Assembly (NCBI GenBank): GCA_001310375.1
Contig: BAXC01000006.1
Span: forward strand, 1-64,000
Length of the DNA: 64,000 bases
Reading direction: 5' to 3'
Source of the DNA: Bacillus sp. JCM 19041
Lineage (GTDB): Bacteria; Bacillota; Bacilli; Bacillales; Bacillaceae_D
Position 1 is the stretch's first letter, and the number at the start of each line of letters is the position of its first letter. The notes below the pieces were generated by a model. That model saw only the letters and a list, made by a program, of their open reading frames with translations. It ran no database searches and was not told the origin of the DNA. A program made the translations under genes and the position numbers. Positions 11,077-22,271 of the stretch are shown here, piece by piece.

Positions 11077-12641
11077 ATGGCGGAGGTTCTTTTGGAAATG
11101 AGACAAATCACAAAGGAATTCCCAGGTGTCAAAGCATTGGATAATGTCAATTTGAAAGTAAGGCAAGGTGAGATACATGCTTTATGTGGAGAGAATGGGG
11201 CGGGAAAATCGACGCTAATGAAAGTATTAAGTGGCGTGTATGAATATGGAACGTACACAGGGGATATTTTGCTTGAGGGAGAAGCTTGCAAATTTAAAAA
11301 TCTAAAGCTAAGCGAAGCTGAAGGGATTGTGATCATTCATCAAGAACTCGCACTCATTCCAGAATTAAGTATTGCAGAAAATATCTTTTTAGGAAATGAG
11401 CGAAAGCGTTTCGGTGTCATCGACTGGGATGCTACGGCAAAACAAACGAAAACATTATTGGAAAAAGTTAATTTAGATGAACCTCATGATTCATTAATCA
11501 AGCACATTGGTGTAGGTAAACAACAGTTAGTAGAAATAGCGAAAGCATTAGCCAAGGAAGTGAAGCTACTAATCTTGGACGAACCAACCGCATCGTTAAA
11601 TGAAACGGATAGCGATAATTTGCTTGATCTGCTTGTTGAATTAAAAGGTCAAGGAATTACATCAATCATCATTTCCCATAAGTTAAATGAAATTAGGAAA
11701 GTAGCAGATGCTGTGACGATTTTGCGTGATGGGAAAACGATTGAAACGTTTGATTTAAGTGAAGAGGATATTAGCGAAGATGAAATCATTAAAGGAATGG
11801 TTGGTAGAAGCTTAACAAACCGTTATCCGCCAAGTGAATCGGAGGTTGGTAGCGAAATATTATCGATTGAGAATTGGAATGTGTATCATCCTGTGCAGCG
11901 AGAGAGACAGATTATTTTTGATGCTCAGTTTCATGTGAAACGTGGGAGATCGTTGGTATTGCTGGATTAATGGGAGCAGGACGAACGGAATTAGCAATGA
12001 GCATTTTCGGTAAATCGTATGGTACGCAAATAACAGGAACGATCAAAAAGGATGGAAAGAAAATAGAGATTCATTCCGTGAATGATGCGATTAAGCATGG
12101 ACTGGCGTATGCGACGGAAGACCGGAAATCATATGGGCTTGTTCTTATGAACGATATAAAAGAGAACATTTCTTTAGCAAGTTTAAATAAAATTTCCTCT
12201 CATGCCATTATTGATGAACAGAGTGAAATAAAGACAGCTGAAGAATTTAAGCGGAAACTGCATATAAAGACGCCAACAATTTCGCAAGAGACTGGCAAGT
12301 TAAGTGGGGGCAACCAACAAAAAGTTGTTTTAAGTAAGTGGATTTTTTCTGACCCAGATATCCTTCTTTTGGATGAGCCCACAAGGGGAATAGACGTCGG
12401 CGCAAAATATGAAATTTATACGATCATTAGGGAACTTGCCGCCGATGGCAAAGCGATTGTGCTTATTTCTTCCGAACTTCCAGAACTTTTGGGGATGTGT
12501 GATCGTGTATACGCAATGAATAAGGGCCGCATCACAGGTGAACTTGGGAAACATGAACTTTCACAAGAACGTTTAATGAAATTAATGACGAAAACAAGGG
12601 AGGATTCCCATGAAACCTTTAATGAACGTCATCCAAAATAA
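11077..12641 (+). CDS. gguA: Monosaccharide ABC transporter ATPase (GguA/MmsA), frameshifted
   Basis: Double-ABC ATPase of the sugar importer, about 521 residues. First domain: Walker [13 protein letters not shown], signature-like [14 protein letters not shown], Walker [12 protein letters not shown]. Second domain: signature [14 protein letters not shown] and Walker [14 protein letters not shown]. The frame breaks near 11950; adding one G gives [20 protein letters not shown], the degenerate second Walker A. It overlaps gguB by 32 bases. Confidence 0.9.
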
Positions 12642-13770
12642 TGTACGTCAATATAGCATGACATTTGCTTTGTTGTTAATTATGATTTTATTCCAAGTGT
12701 TAACAGATGGCATTCTATTACAGCCGCTAAATATAACAAATTTGATTTTACAAAACAGCTATATCCTTATCCTTGCCATAGGCATGGTGCTCATTATTAT
12801 TACGGGGCATATTGATTTATCGGTCGGATCCATTGCTGCTTTTATCGGTGCTTTGTCGGCTATTCTGATGATTAAGATGAATGTAGATCCGATTTTAACG
12901 ATTTTACTTTGCTTACTTGTTGGGGCATTGGTTGGTGCGTGGCAAGGGTTCTGGGTCGCCTATGTAAAGATTCCTGCGTTTATCGTTACACTTGCAGGGA
13001 TGCTCATTTTTAGAGGAATTACATTAATTATGCTGCAAGGGCAGTCGATTGCCCCATTTCCGCAGTCATTCCAACGGTTAAGTTCTGGTTTTTTACCAGA
13101 TGTGTTTAATGGATCTTCATTACATTTGCTCTCATTAGTTATTGGCGTGCTACTTTGTGCGGTATTAATTGCAATTGAATGGCGAGGGCGGAAGAGAAAG
13201 CTGAAAAATGGGGTAGAAGTTCTAAACCCGACGTTGTTCTCATTAAAAATTGCTGGTATCGCGGCAGTAATCTTAGGTTTCACTTACATTTTAGCAAGCT
13301 ATCGTGGTATACCATATATTCTAATTTTGTTAATTGGTTTAATTGCATTTTATGCATTTCTAACAAAAAAGACTGTTTTTGGTCGCCATATTTATGCGGT
13401 TGGCGGAAACGAAAAAGCAGCCGCACTTTCTGGCATAAAAACAAAGCGCGTAACCTTTATGGTATTTGTGAACATGGGTATGCTTGCTGCGTTATCTGGG
13501 CTTATTTTCGCTGCTCGACTAAATGCAGCTACGCCACGCGCAGGTAATTTATTTGAACTTGATGCGATCGCAGCTGCTTTCATCGGTGGGGCATCTGCCT
13601 ATGGTGGAGTTGGAACTGTAATCGGCGCAGTTGTTGGGGGTCTTGTTATGGGTGTAATGAATAACGGGATGTCTATCTTGGGACTAGGTATTGATTGGCA
13701 ACAAGCAATCAAAGGACTTGTTTTATTGGCAGCCGTGGCTTTTGATATTATGAATAAGAAAAGAGGGTAA
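12610..13770 (+). CDS. gguB: Monosaccharide ABC transporter permease (GguB/MmsB)
   Basis: 386 residues, around ten hydrophobic segments, with the ribose/xylose-type permease motif [13 protein letters not shown] near residues 72-84 and [22 protein letters not shown] near the C-terminus. Such permeases form the channel for the ChvE/GguA system. The start overlaps the end of gguA and has GGGAGGATTCCC upstream. Confidence 0.9.
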   Translation: MKPLMNVIQNNVRQYSMTFALLLIMILFQVLTDGILLQPLNITNLILQNSYILILAIGMVLIIITGHIDLSVGSIAAFIGALSAILMIKMNVDPILTILLCLLVGALVGAWQGFWVAYVKIPAFIVTLAGMLIFRGITLIMLQGQSIAPFPQSFQRLSSGFLPDVFNGSSLHLLSLVIGVLLCAVLIAIEWRGRKRKLKNGVEVLNPTLFSLKIAGIAAVILGFTYILASYRGIPYILILLIGLIAFYAFLTKKTVFGRHIYAVGGNEKAAALSGIKTKRVTFMVFVNMGMLAALSGLIFAARLNAATPRAGNLFELDAIAAAFIGGASAYGGVGTVIGAVVGGLVMGVMNNGMSILGLGIDWQQAIKGLVLLAAVAFDIMNKKRG

Positions 13771-13773
13771 AAA

Positions 13774-15288
13774 TTGTCTTTTAAAATTGCCTTTATCGGA
13801 GCGGGAAGCATCGGTTTTACAAGAGCACTTTTACGAGATTTACTTTCAGTGCCTGAATTTAAAAAGATCGAAATTGCTTTTACGGATATTAGTGAAGAGA
13901 ACTTGAATATGGTGACCAAGTTATGTCAGCGAGATATTAAGGAAAATGGATTAGCGATTCAGTTAACAGCAACGCTCGATAGAAGAGAAGCGCTGAAGGA
14001 CGCACGTTATATTTTCTCAGTTGTTCGAATTGGTGGATTAGAAGCGTTTGAACAAGATATTTCGATTCCGTTAAGGTATGGGATTGACCAATGTGTGGGC
14101 GATACACTGAGCGCAGGGGGAATTATGTATGGCCAAAGAGGCATTCAGGAAATGCTTGCGATTTGCAAAGACATACGTGAAGTGGCTGAACCAAACTGCC
14201 TGTTGTTAAATTACGCAAATCCAATGGCAATGTTGACTTGGGCGTGCAATACGTATGGTGGTGTAAATACGGTCGGTTTATGTCACGGAGTGCAGGGTGG
14301 GCACAGGCAAATTGCTAATGTGTTTGATCTCGACAAAAAAGAAATTGATATTGTCTGTGCGGGCATTAACCACCAAACATGGTATATCCAGATTAAACAT
14401 AAAGGGAAAGATTTAACAGGATCATTATTAGAAGCATTTGAGCAATACCCCGAATACAAGCAAACAGAGAAGGTCCGAATTGATATGTTAAAGCGTTTTG
14501 GCTATTATAGCACTGAATCAAATGGTCATTTGAGTGAGTATGTTCCTTGGTATCGCAAACGATCGGACGAGATCATTGATTGGATTGATTTAGGGACATG
14601 GATTAATGGTGAGACCGGGGGATATTTACGTGTTTGTACAGAGGGGAGAAATTGGTTTAAAGAAGATTTCCCGAATTGGATGAAGGAGCCTGCCTTCGTT
14701 TATGGAGACGATGAGCGTGGGGAGGAGCATGGATCTTACATCATTGAGGCACTTGAAACGGGTCGAGTGTACCGTGGGCATTTTAATCGGATTAACAACG
14801 GTACAATTGCCAACCTCCCGGATGATTGCGTCATTGAGGCACCAGGATATGTGGACCGTAATGGGATTAATATGGCTTTGGTTGGGGAGTTGCCACTTGG
14901 TTGTGCAGCTGTTTGCAACGCGAGTATTCAGGTTCAGCGTCTAGCTGTGAAAGCGGCTGTTACAGGAGACGATCAGCTTTTGCGACAAGCGTTTATGATG
15001 GATCCATTAACCGGGGCAGTATGTACACCACCAGAAATTTGGCAACTCGTCGATGATCTACTAATTGCCCAAGAAAAATGGCTACCTCAATATGAAAAGA
15101 GTATTAAAGAAGCAAAGTATAGACGGGCAAATGAGCCAAGATTGGAAACAAAAGTGTCGAACGGGGCAGCAAGATTAAAAACAAAATCGATTGAGGAGCT
15201 AAAGGAAAATCGAATGGAAGCAATAAAAAACGCACAAGCAGCTGATAAAGCAGTGGATCGACCTGCGCATGCACGAACAATAAAGTAG
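13774..15288 (+). CDS. melA: GH4 alpha-galactosidase/alpha-glycosidase (MelA-like)
   Basis: 504 residues, TTG start behind AAGAGGG. GH4 enzymes use NAD and Mn and act by oxidation-elimination. The N-terminal Rossmann motif AFIGAGSIGFTRALLRDLL is followed by NYANPMAMLTW, GLCHGVQGGH and GINHQTWY, the metal and substrate motifs of the MelA branch. It lies 3 bp after gguB and is the last gene of the operon, so the imported sugars may include galactosides. GH4 members vary in substrate, so alpha-galactosidase is the best guess, not proven. Confidence 0.85.
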   Translation: MSFKIAFIGAGSIGFTRALLRDLLSVPEFKKIEIAFTDISEENLNMVTKLCQRDIKENGLAIQLTATLDRREALKDARYIFSVVRIGGLEAFEQDISIPLRYGIDQCVGDTLSAGGIMYGQRGIQEMLAICKDIREVAEPNCLLLNYANPMAMLTWACNTYGGVNTVGLCHGVQGGHRQIANVFDLDKKEIDIVCAGINHQTWYIQIKHKGKDLTGSLLEAFEQYPEYKQTEKVRIDMLKRFGYYSTESNGHLSEYVPWYRKRSDEIIDWIDLGTWINGETGGYLRVCTEGRNWFKEDFPNWMKEPAFVYGDDERGEEHGSYIIEALETGRVYRGHFNRINNGTIANLPDDCVIEAPGYVDRNGINMALVGELPLGCAAVCNASIQVQRLAVKAAVTGDDQLLRQAFMMDPLTGAVCTPPEIWQLVDDLLIAQEKWLPQYEKSIKEAKYRRANEPRLETKVSNGAARLKTKSIEELKENRMEAIKNAQAADKAVDRPAHARTIK

Positions 15289-15293
15289 ATAGG

Positions 15294-15323
15294 AAAAGCA
15301 GTCCAGCATGCTGGCTGCTTTTT
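15294..15323. terminator. Rho-independent terminator, possibly bidirectional
   Basis: AAAAGCAG plus CCAGCATGCTGG plus CTGCTTTTT form a strong stem with flanking A and T runs between the convergent melA and MFS genes. Confidence 0.8.
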
Positions 15324-15325
15324 GG

Positions 15326-16522
15326 TTAATTGCTGTTTTCGTTTTGTTCATAAAGTCTTCCAAAAAGATAAGCAATGAAAGAACTAGCTGCAAGTATGCC
15401 CCAGTAAAAATAGCTGCTCCCTTGTTGATTAAAATAGTCATAGAGTCCACCACCAGCTATGTTACCAAAAGCACCGCCTATCGCCATTGCGAGATTTGAG
15501 AATCCAAGATAGATTCCAAGTGTTGTAGCTGTGGCTTGGGTAACGATGTATGAATGAAAGGTCGGTTGCATAAGCATAATCGCACCTGCCATTCCCACAA
15601 GCGATAGAATAAAACTCGCGCTATTTTCAAAAAAGATTAACGGCAGAAATGTGACGGTAAGAAGAAGGTAACCAAGTGTAAGTGCACGTCGTGGTGCTAG
15701 ATGTTTAGTATGTTTTGTGACTGTCATTTGGCCAGCGACAACGAGTAGCGTAATGAGTGTAAACACCCAGCCAGAACGACCGGTTAATTCTACAGCAATG
15801 ATCGGATAGGTTAAAAAAAGTTGTTGGTGAATGAAATGAAACGGAATCATTAATACGATCGTTGTTAAAAGGAATCGATTTTTAGTGATACGCTTCATCC
15901 CTGATAAAAATGAAAGCTGTTCGGTAGTTGCTCCTTGGTTAATCGGCAAGAAGAGCAAAATGACACCAATGAGAATAAATAGAATCCCAGAGAGTAAACT
16001 CAAAAATGGAAACTGTTGAACAGAAAACAAAAGACCGAAAAGAGGTCCGAGTATCGTCCCAGCATTACCAGTAATATTGACAAGCGAAAAAAGGTCACGG
16101 TGATATTCTTTAGGTTGGTTGTAAACAAGCAGCGATTTTAAAGCGGGACTAAATAAAGCTCCACCTAGCCCTCCAATGACCGCCATCAACAGCAACAGAG
16201 AAGGCACCTCAACAAAACCGATACCTGCAAAACCAATTCCCCGACACATGAAACCCAAAAACATCATTTGTTTATAGCCAAACTTGTCGCCAAAATAGCC
16301 ACCAAACATCATAAACCCTTGTTGGCCAATTAAACGGAGAGCAAGCAGAGAACCTGCAAATGCAAGGGAGTAGCCTAGCTCGCCGGTGACATACAAAGAG
16401 ATGAATGGAACAAACATAAAAAAGCTAAAGGTTAAAAAGAACTCTGTTAAAATTAATAGAAAGGCACGCCAACCGTATCTATTCCATATTTTCCACGAAG
16501 GTTGAGAATCCATATCGATCAC
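15326..16522 (-). CDS. MFS transporter (multidrug-type)
   Basis: 398 residues with about 12 hydrophobic segments. The loop 2-3 motif GGYFGDKFGYKQMMFLGF matches the MFS motif GxLaDrxGrkxxl, and GNAGTILGPLFG resembles motif C of drug/H+ antiporters. It is transcribed toward the ara terminator and shares it. The substrate cannot be told from sequence. Confidence 0.8.
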   Translation of the reverse strand: MIDMDSQPSWKIWNRYGWRAFLLILTEFFLTFSFFMFVPFISLYVTGELGYSLAFAGSLLALRLIGQQGFMMFGGYFGDKFGYKQMMFLGFMCRGIGFAGIGFVEVPSLLLLMAVIGGLGGALFSPALKSLLVYNQPKEYHRDLFSLVNITGNAGTILGPLFGLLFSVQQFPFLSLLSGILFILIGVILLFLPINQGATTEQLSFLSGMKRITKNRFLLTTIVLMIPFHFIHQQLFLTYPIIAVELTGRSGWVFTLITLLVVAGQMTVTKHTKHLAPRRALTLGYLLLTVTFLPLIFFENSASFILSLVGMAGAIMLMQPTFHSYIVTQATATTLGIYLGFSNLAMAIGGAFGNIAGGGLYDYFNQQGSSYFYWGILAASSFIAYLFGRLYEQNENSN

Positions 16523-16670
16523 TTCTTCCTTTGCTTAACGATATCATGAAAAAGCATACCAATTAATGGGATGAACGACAATAGAGAAAGAACGTGTATA
16601 GAATGAAGGCCTGCTAAAGAATTATGTTAGGAAATCTATCTTTAATTATTCCATCGGTGTTAAAAATAGA

Positions 16671-16699
16671 TTGACATGTCGTTATGAAAACGGTTATAT
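16671..16699 (+). promoter_or_regulatory. Strong sigma-A promoter overlapped by a cre-like box
   Basis: TTGACA (16671-16676) and TTATAT (16694-16699) are spaced by 17 bases. TATGAAAACGGTTATA (16684-16699) within the spacer and -10 fits the cre consensus except for the terminal CA, so CcpA could block this promoter directly. The gene starts 110 bp downstream behind TAGGAGGG. Confidence 0.7.
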
Positions 16700-16810
16700 T
16701 CTTAATTAATTAACTGATATTTTGTATTTTCTTATTATTTGACTACTTTTCACGTTTTATTTTTCCACCAGGTGTATTTATTCAAAGGATAAAACTTTAG
16801 GAGGGATTAG

Positions 16811-18379
16811 ATGAAAAAGTATAAAAGTGTCGTTTTTTTATCGGTTTTAAGTCTCGGTTTAGTTGCTTGTGGCGGGGATAGCGAGGAAGTTGATGGAGGC
16901 AATACTCAAGTGGCAGAAAATGATGATTCAATTGTTATCGCCGTAAATCAGAATTTCTTGTCAATGGATCCGCAAAATACTGGAGATGCAAACTCAAGGA
17001 ATGGTCAGCATAGCATGTTTGAAGCATTACTTGGTTTTAACAAAGAAGGTGAAATCATACCTGTTTTAGCAGAATCATATGAGGTGTCAGATTCAGGAAT
17101 TGACTATACGTTTAAGCTTCGAGAAGGCGTAGTTTTCCATGATGATACTCCTTTTAATGCTGAAGTCGCGAAGGCCAATATTGATCGTATGGCCAATCAA
17201 GAAAATGGGATTCGTGCAAACAGAAGTTTTCAGTTTGTTGAGGAAGCAATTGTTAATGGTGAATATGAACTGCGTGTTGTTCTATCAGAGCCATACAGTT
17301 CCATGCTTGATAAATTTGCCACTGCACATATGATCAGTGGCGAGTCACTAGATCTTTCTGATGAAGAAATAGCGGCGAATCCAATAGGGACAGGTCCTTT
17401 TCAATTTGTATCATGGGATCAAGGTAGTTCGCTTTTCGTGGAAGCCTTTGATGAATATTGGGAAGAGGGGTTGCCAAAGGTTGACGTGATTGAATACCGT
17501 CCGACACCAGAGAACGGGACAAGGCTTGCTCTTTTAAAGACAGGAGAGGCGGATTTTATTTACCCTTACCCTGAACAGAATTTAGAAGAAGCGGAGAATA
17601 CAGATGACTTCTCTGTTGAATTAACACCTTCTACCATCCAAAACTACGTAACGATGAATACGTTAAAAGAACCGTTTAATGATCCGAAAGTAAGGCAAGC
17701 GTTAAATCATGCAATTGATAATGAGGCGTTCGTCAATGTGGTGAAATCAGGACTTGGTAATCCTTTGGATTCGATTATTACGCAACAAACAGCTAATTAT
17801 GAATCCCAAGGGTTGTATGAATATGATCCGGAAAAAGCAAAAACAATGCTCGCAGAAGCCGGCTATGAAGATGGATTTAGTACGACGATTTGGGGGAATA
17901 CATCTTCAGAGAATATGCGGGGAATGCAGTTTATCCAACAACAGCTAAATGAAGTTGGAGTAGAAGTGGAAGTTATGTCGATGGAGGAAGGGACGTTGTC
18001 TGAAAGTATTTATGGGGTTGAGAATCCTGAAGATGCCGATGTAGAAATGTGGTATGTCAGTTGGGCAGCTTCTCCAAGCGATACAGATCATGCAATTCGT
18101 CCTCTTTTCTCAAGCGCTCAATTCCCGCCTGTTGGTGCAAATTCAGCTTACTACGAAAATGAGGAAGTTGATGAATGGATCATCAAAGCAATGCATTCTG
18201 GTGACCAGGCAGAGCAAGAACAACTTTATGGAGATATTCAGGAGCAAATCTATGAAGACGCACCTTGGCTTTTCTTAGCAGAAGGAATTGTTAGTGGTGG
18301 TAAGAGATCGAATATTGATGGTATTTATAATCTTCAGTCTGGTACGATCAGTGTCCGCCAAGCTGAAATAATCGAGTAA
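16811..18379 (+). CDS. Family 5 (peptide/oligosaccharide-type) ABC substrate-binding lipoprotein
   Basis: 522 residues. Lipoprotein signal ending SLGLVACGG, then an SBP_bac_5 domain (FLSMDPQNTGDANSRNGQHS, FKLREGVVFHDDTPFNAEV, NPIGTGPFQFVSWDQG, KVRQALNHAIDNEAFVN). The family binds di/oligopeptides, nickel, glutathione or oligosaccharides. The downstream sugar isomerase, Gfo/Idh/MocA dehydrogenase and ROK regulator, plus the cre-like promoter, make a carbohydrate ligand more likely here. Ligand unproven. Confidence 0.85.
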   Translation: MKKYKSVVFLSVLSLGLVACGGDSEEVDGGNTQVAENDDSIVIAVNQNFLSMDPQNTGDANSRNGQHSMFEALLGFNKEGEIIPVLAESYEVSDSGIDYTFKLREGVVFHDDTPFNAEVAKANIDRMANQENGIRANRSFQFVEEAIVNGEYELRVVLSEPYSSMLDKFATAHMISGESLDLSDEEIAANPIGTGPFQFVSWDQGSSLFVEAFDEYWEEGLPKVDVIEYRPTPENGTRLALLKTGEADFIYPYPEQNLEEAENTDDFSVELTPSTIQNYVTMNTLKEPFNDPKVRQALNHAIDNEAFVNVVKSGLGNPLDSIITQQTANYESQGLYEYDPEKAKTMLAEAGYEDGFSTTIWGNTSSENMRGMQFIQQQLNEVGVEVEVMSMEEGTLSESIYGVENPEDADVEMWYVSWAASPSDTDHAIRPLFSSAQFPPVGANSAYYENEEVDEWIIKAMHSGDQAEQEQLYGDIQEQIYEDAPWLFLAEGIVSGGKRSNIDGIYNLQSGTISVRQAEIIE

Positions 18380-18397
18380 TAGAAAAGGAGGAAACGG

Positions 18398-19321
18398 ATG
18401 ATTGCCTATATTGGGAAGCGGGTCCTTGAAACAATACCGATTCTATTTGTTGTCTCCATTCTAATCTTTTTCTTTACCCACTTTATACCTGGTGATCCAG
18501 CCCGGCTTGTAGCCGGGGCGGATGCCTCAATTGAAGAAGTAAATCAGATTCGTGAAAACTTAGGTCTTAATGACCCGGTCTGGCAACAATATGTGAACTA
18601 CATGTCCGGTATTTTTCAAGGGGATCTCGGGCATTCGCTTGTTAGTGGTCATGAAGTTTCTGCGATGATTGCTGATCGTTTCTGGCCCTCTCTCTACTTA
18701 ACGGTTGCCAGCATGGGGTGGGCTTTGTTTTTAGGGTTGCTTATTGGCACAATCTCAGCTGTTTATAAAAACAAATTTCCTGATTATGCTGGGATGTTAA
18801 CAGCTGTTTCAGGAATATCGATTCCTAATTTCTGGCTTGGTTTGCTTTTAATTCAATTATTCTCAGTTCAACTCGGCTGGTTGCCAACAGGAGGAATTGA
18901 TTCATGGAAAGGATATGTACTTCCGTCTATTGCACTCGGCGCTGGTATCATGGCGATGGTCGCTCGGTTTACGCGGTCATCTCTTCTAGATACGTTGAAA
19001 TCTGATTTTATTCGAACGGCAAGAGCGAAAGGGTTACAAGAGATCGTGTTAATTCCAAAACATGCCTTAAGAAATTCCCTGATCCCGGTTGTAACAATAG
19101 CGGGTTTACAGTTTGGATTTCTCCTTGGGGGTTCTGTTGTAGTAGAGACTGTTTTTAACTTTCCTGGTATGGGCAGGCTTTTGATTGACTCGATTTCGTT
19201 TCGAGATTACCCAACCATTCAAGCGTTGCTCTTGTTGTTTTCAATCTATTTTATCTTAGTTAATTTAGTTGTTGATTTGCTTTACGGCATGCTCAATCCA
19301 AAAATTAAGTATGAAGAGTAA
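18398..19321 (+). CDS. ABC permease, DppB/GsiC type
   Basis: 307 residues with six hydrophobic segments. N-terminal pattern ETIPILFVVSILIFFFTHFIPGDPAR is typical of DppB-type subunits, and the EAA loop is seen in FIRTARAKGLQEIVLIPKHALRN. It pairs with the DppC-type permease encoded 12 bp downstream. Membrane channel of the family 5 importer. Confidence 0.9.
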   Translation: MIAYIGKRVLETIPILFVVSILIFFFTHFIPGDPARLVAGADASIEEVNQIRENLGLNDPVWQQYVNYMSGIFQGDLGHSLVSGHEVSAMIADRFWPSLYLTVASMGWALFLGLLIGTISAVYKNKFPDYAGMLTAVSGISIPNFWLGLLLIQLFSVQLGWLPTGGIDSWKGYVLPSIALGAGIMAMVARFTRSSLLDTLKSDFIRTARAKGLQEIVLIPKHALRNSLIPVVTIAGLQFGFLLGGSVVVETVFNFPGMGRLLIDSISFRDYPTIQALLLLFSIYFILVNLVVDLLYGMLNPKIKYEE

Positions 19322-19333
19322 GGAGGGGTGACT

Positions 19334-20223
19334 GTGAGTAATGTTCAAGCGGAACCATCAACACCAATACATATAAAAAGACTTGCTTACTCTCCTATGA
19401 TGCAATTTTGGAAGCAGTGGCGTAAACAAAAGAGTGCGTTTATAGCAGGTATCTTTATTATGTTGCTTGTCGTCATTGCTGTTTTTGCACCACAAATCGC
19501 TCCTTACGATCCGTATGCACCGGATTATGGGAATGTATTGAGTGGACCATCGACTGACCACTGGGCAGGCACAGATGAATATGGCAGAGATATTCTAAGC
19601 AGGCTTTTAGTAGGTACACGCATTTCTTTGGCTGTAGGGTTGATCTCGATCGTTGCAGGTGGAGTGCTAGGAACTTTATTAGGATTAATAAGTGGTTATT
19701 TCGGTGGGAAATTGGATCGACTAATTATGAGGGGTAGCGATATTATGTTTGCTTTCCCTGACATTCTCCTAGCAATCGCCATTGTTGCTATTCTAGGTCC
19801 TGGTTTGACGAATGTCGTTATTGCACTAAGTGTTTTCTCGGTTCCGAGTTTTGCACGGCTTGTTCGTGGTTCAGCACTTGAAGCGAAGCAAGCTGAATTC
19901 GTTGAAGCAGCACGGTCAATGGGTGCTTCCAATACGAGAATTATTGTGAAACATATCTTACCAAGCAGCATCGGTGGTCTACTCGTCTATTGTTCTATGA
20001 GGATGGGGAATGCCATTCTTGCCGCAGCAACGCTAAGTTCCTAGGGTTGGGTGCAAGTCCAGAGACACCGGATTGGGGTGCGATGTTGAGCATGGGACGT
20101 GATTATCTAGGTTCGGCTTCCCATGTCGTTTTATTCCCTGGCCTTATCTTATTTCTGACCGTGCTTGCTTTTAATGTGGTAGGGGATGGTCTGCGTGACG
20201 TATTTGATCCGAAATCGGGATAA
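19334..20223 (+). CDS. ABC permease, DppC/GsiD type, frameshifted
   Basis: About 296 residues. I chose the GTG at 19334 because AAGGAGG ends 7 bases before it; the earlier GTG at 19328 is too close. The N-terminal OppC-type segment, [19 protein letters not shown], and the EAA loop [20 protein letters not shown] are present. The frame breaks near 20040: one added T gives [21 protein letters not shown], a hallmark DppC motif, so the break is probably an error. Confidence 0.88.
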
Positions 20224-20237
20224 GGAGGACGTGGCGA

Positions 20238-21245
20238 ATGGAAAAAGTGTTAGAAGTTGATCACCTTTCGACGGTGTTTCTTCAAGACGGTCAACCGATT
20301 ACTGTTGTAAATGGAGTTAGCTTTAGTGTAGATAAGGGAGAGATTGTGGGCCTTGTGGGCGAGTCGGGAAGTGGGAAAAGTGTTACGTCTCTTTCTGTCA
20401 TGAAGTTATTCAAAGGGACAACTGGTTCAATAGCAACTGGAGAAATTCGTTTTAAAGGAACAGCTATTTCTTCATTTAATGAAGCGAGAATGCGTAAGCT
20501 TCGTGGAAAACAAATGGCGATGATCTTTCAAGAACCAATGACCTCTTTAAATCCTGTTATGAAAATTGGTGAACAATTAAGCGAAGTGATTCGGTTGCAC
20601 ATGCCTTATAAAAAGAAAGAAGCAAGAGAACGAGCACAACAGATGCTTGAAAAAGTGGGCATCTCGCGAGCAAAAGACGTATTGAATGAATTCCCTCATC
20701 AACTGTCTGGAGGTATGCGGCAGCGAGTGATGATTGCGATGGCGCTTTCTTGCGATCCAGAACTTTTAATCGCTGATGAGCCAACGACTGCGCTGGATGT
20801 TACAATCCAAGCGCAAATTCTGGAACTAATGAAAGAGCTGCAAGCAGAACTTGGGATGTCGATTTTGTTGATCACACATGATTTAGGTGTTGTCTCCGAA
20901 ATGTGCGATCGGGTAGCGGTGATGTACGCGGGTCAGATTGTTGAGGAGGCTTCAGTTAAAGCATTATTCCAAAAACCCATGCATCCATACACAAAAGGGT
21001 TGATCGCTTCTGTCCCGCAAATGGGGAAGCAACAGAGTAAGCTTTCATCAATTCCAGGGAATGTTCCTCATCCTACTCATATGCCGTCAGGGTGTAGGTT
21101 TGCGCCAAGATGTAGTTATGCGTTTGACCAGTGTATATCGGAAGAGCCTCCTCTTATTGTGACGGAAGAAGGTCATAAGAGTGCATGTTGGCTCCATGAG
21201 ACGAGTGAATATCATTTGGCGAAAGGAGGTGAACCGGTTGGATGA
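20238..21245 (+). CDS. ABC ATPase, DppD type
   Basis: 335 residues. Walker [17 protein letters not shown]-loop [12 protein letters not shown], signature [17 protein letters not shown], Walker [13 protein letters not shown]. The C-terminal oligopeptide-type extension contains [15 protein letters not shown], the Cys-rich motif of OppD/DppD proteins. One of two ATPases of the importer. The start at 20238 follows AAGGAGG. Confidence 0.9.
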   Translation: MEKVLEVDHLSTVFLQDGQPITVVNGVSFSVDKGEIVGLVGESGSGKSVTSLSVMKLFKGTTGSIATGEIRFKGTAISSFNEARMRKLRGKQMAMIFQEPMTSLNPVMKIGEQLSEVIRLHMPYKKKEARERAQQMLEKVGISRAKDVLNEFPHQLSGGMRQRVMIAMALSCDPELLIADEPTTALDVTIQAQILELMKELQAELGMSILLITHDLGVVSEMCDRVAVMYAGQIVEEASVKALFQKPMHPYTKGLIASVPQMGKQQSKLSSIPGNVPHPTHMPSGCRFAPRCSYAFDQCISEEPPLIVTEEGHKSACWLHETSEYHLAKGGEPVG

Positions 21246-22245
21246 TGTCATTATGCGCGTGGATGGATTAAGCAAATCTTTTTTACTGAAAAGTGGACCT
21301 TTTAAGAAGAACCGCAATTTGCAAGCGGTGAGAGATGTATCCCTCGACATAAGAAAGGGGCAAACCTTCAGTCTTGTTGGTGAAAGTGGCTGCGGCAAGT
21401 CAACAACAGGTCGACTTCTGAGCCGTTTGCTCCAACCAGATGAAGGGACGATCCGGTTTGCTGGAGAACAAATTGAATCAAAATCAAAGAAGGAAATGAA
21501 GCCTTTATATCGAAGAATGCAAATGGTATTTCAAGACCCGTATGCCTCTTTAAATCCACGAATGAAAGTGCTTGATCTTGTAGCGGAGCCGCTCGATATA
21601 CATGAGAAGCTCGGGAAAAAAGACCGTGAGAGAAAGGTGCTTGATATGCTGGAGATTGTAGGATTAAATCACCAATCTGCTTATAAATACGCACATGAGT
21701 TTAGTGGAGGGCAGCGTCAACGACTTGGGATTGCAAGAGCATTAATGGTGAAACCAGACTTAATTATCGCCGATGAACCGGTTTCTGCACTTGATGTATC
21801 AATCCAATCGCAAATTCTTAACCTCTTTGATGATTTGCAAAAAGAATTTAACTTAGCTTATTTGTTTATTTCCCATGATCTAAGTGTTGTTGAACATATT
21901 AGCGATCATGTCGGAGTGATGTACCTTGGTAGTTTAGTTGAATCTGGTACGAAAGAAGACGTTTTTGGTAATCCGATGCACCCGTATACTCAGGCGCTAA
22001 TGTCGGCGGTGCCACTGATCGCATCGAGAGAGGAAAAACGAGAACGGATTTTATTAAAAGGTGATTTACCAAGCCCGGTTGATCCGCCAAGTGGGTGCAG
22101 CTTCCATACACGTTGTCCAGCTGCGGTGGAGCTATGTAAGCAAATGAAACCGAAGTTAATAAATAGGTCAGGGTTTAGCCAACAAGTATCTTGCCATTTA
22201 TATAATGAGATCAATGTCCAGACAGAACAAAGCGTTATACACTAA
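21238..22245 (+). CDS. ABC ATPase, DppF type
   Basis: About 335 residues. AAGGAGGTGA ends six bases before a TTG at 21238, which I take as the start; it overlaps the dppD-like stop by 8 bases. Walker A GESGCGKSTTGRLL, signature EFSGGQRQRLGIARAL, Walker B LIIADEPVSALD, and the C-terminal GCSFHTRCPAAVELC. Partner of the preceding ATPase. Confidence 0.88.
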   Translation: MDDVIMRVDGLSKSFLLKSGPFKKNRNLQAVRDVSLDIRKGQTFSLVGESGCGKSTTGRLLSRLLQPDEGTIRFAGEQIESKSKKEMKPLYRRMQMVFQDPYASLNPRMKVLDLVAEPLDIHEKLGKKDRERKVLDMLEIVGLNHQSAYKYAHEFSGGQRQRLGIARALMVKPDLIIADEPVSALDVSIQSQILNLFDDLQKEFNLAYLFISHDLSVVEHISDHVGVMYLGSLVESGTKEDVFGNPMHPYTQALMSAVPLIASREEKRERILLKGDLPSPVDPPSGCSFHTRCPAAVELCKQMKPKLINRSGFSQQVSCHLYNEINVQTEQSVIH

Positions 22246-22271
22246 ACAAATAAAAAGGGAGAGTGCGATAA

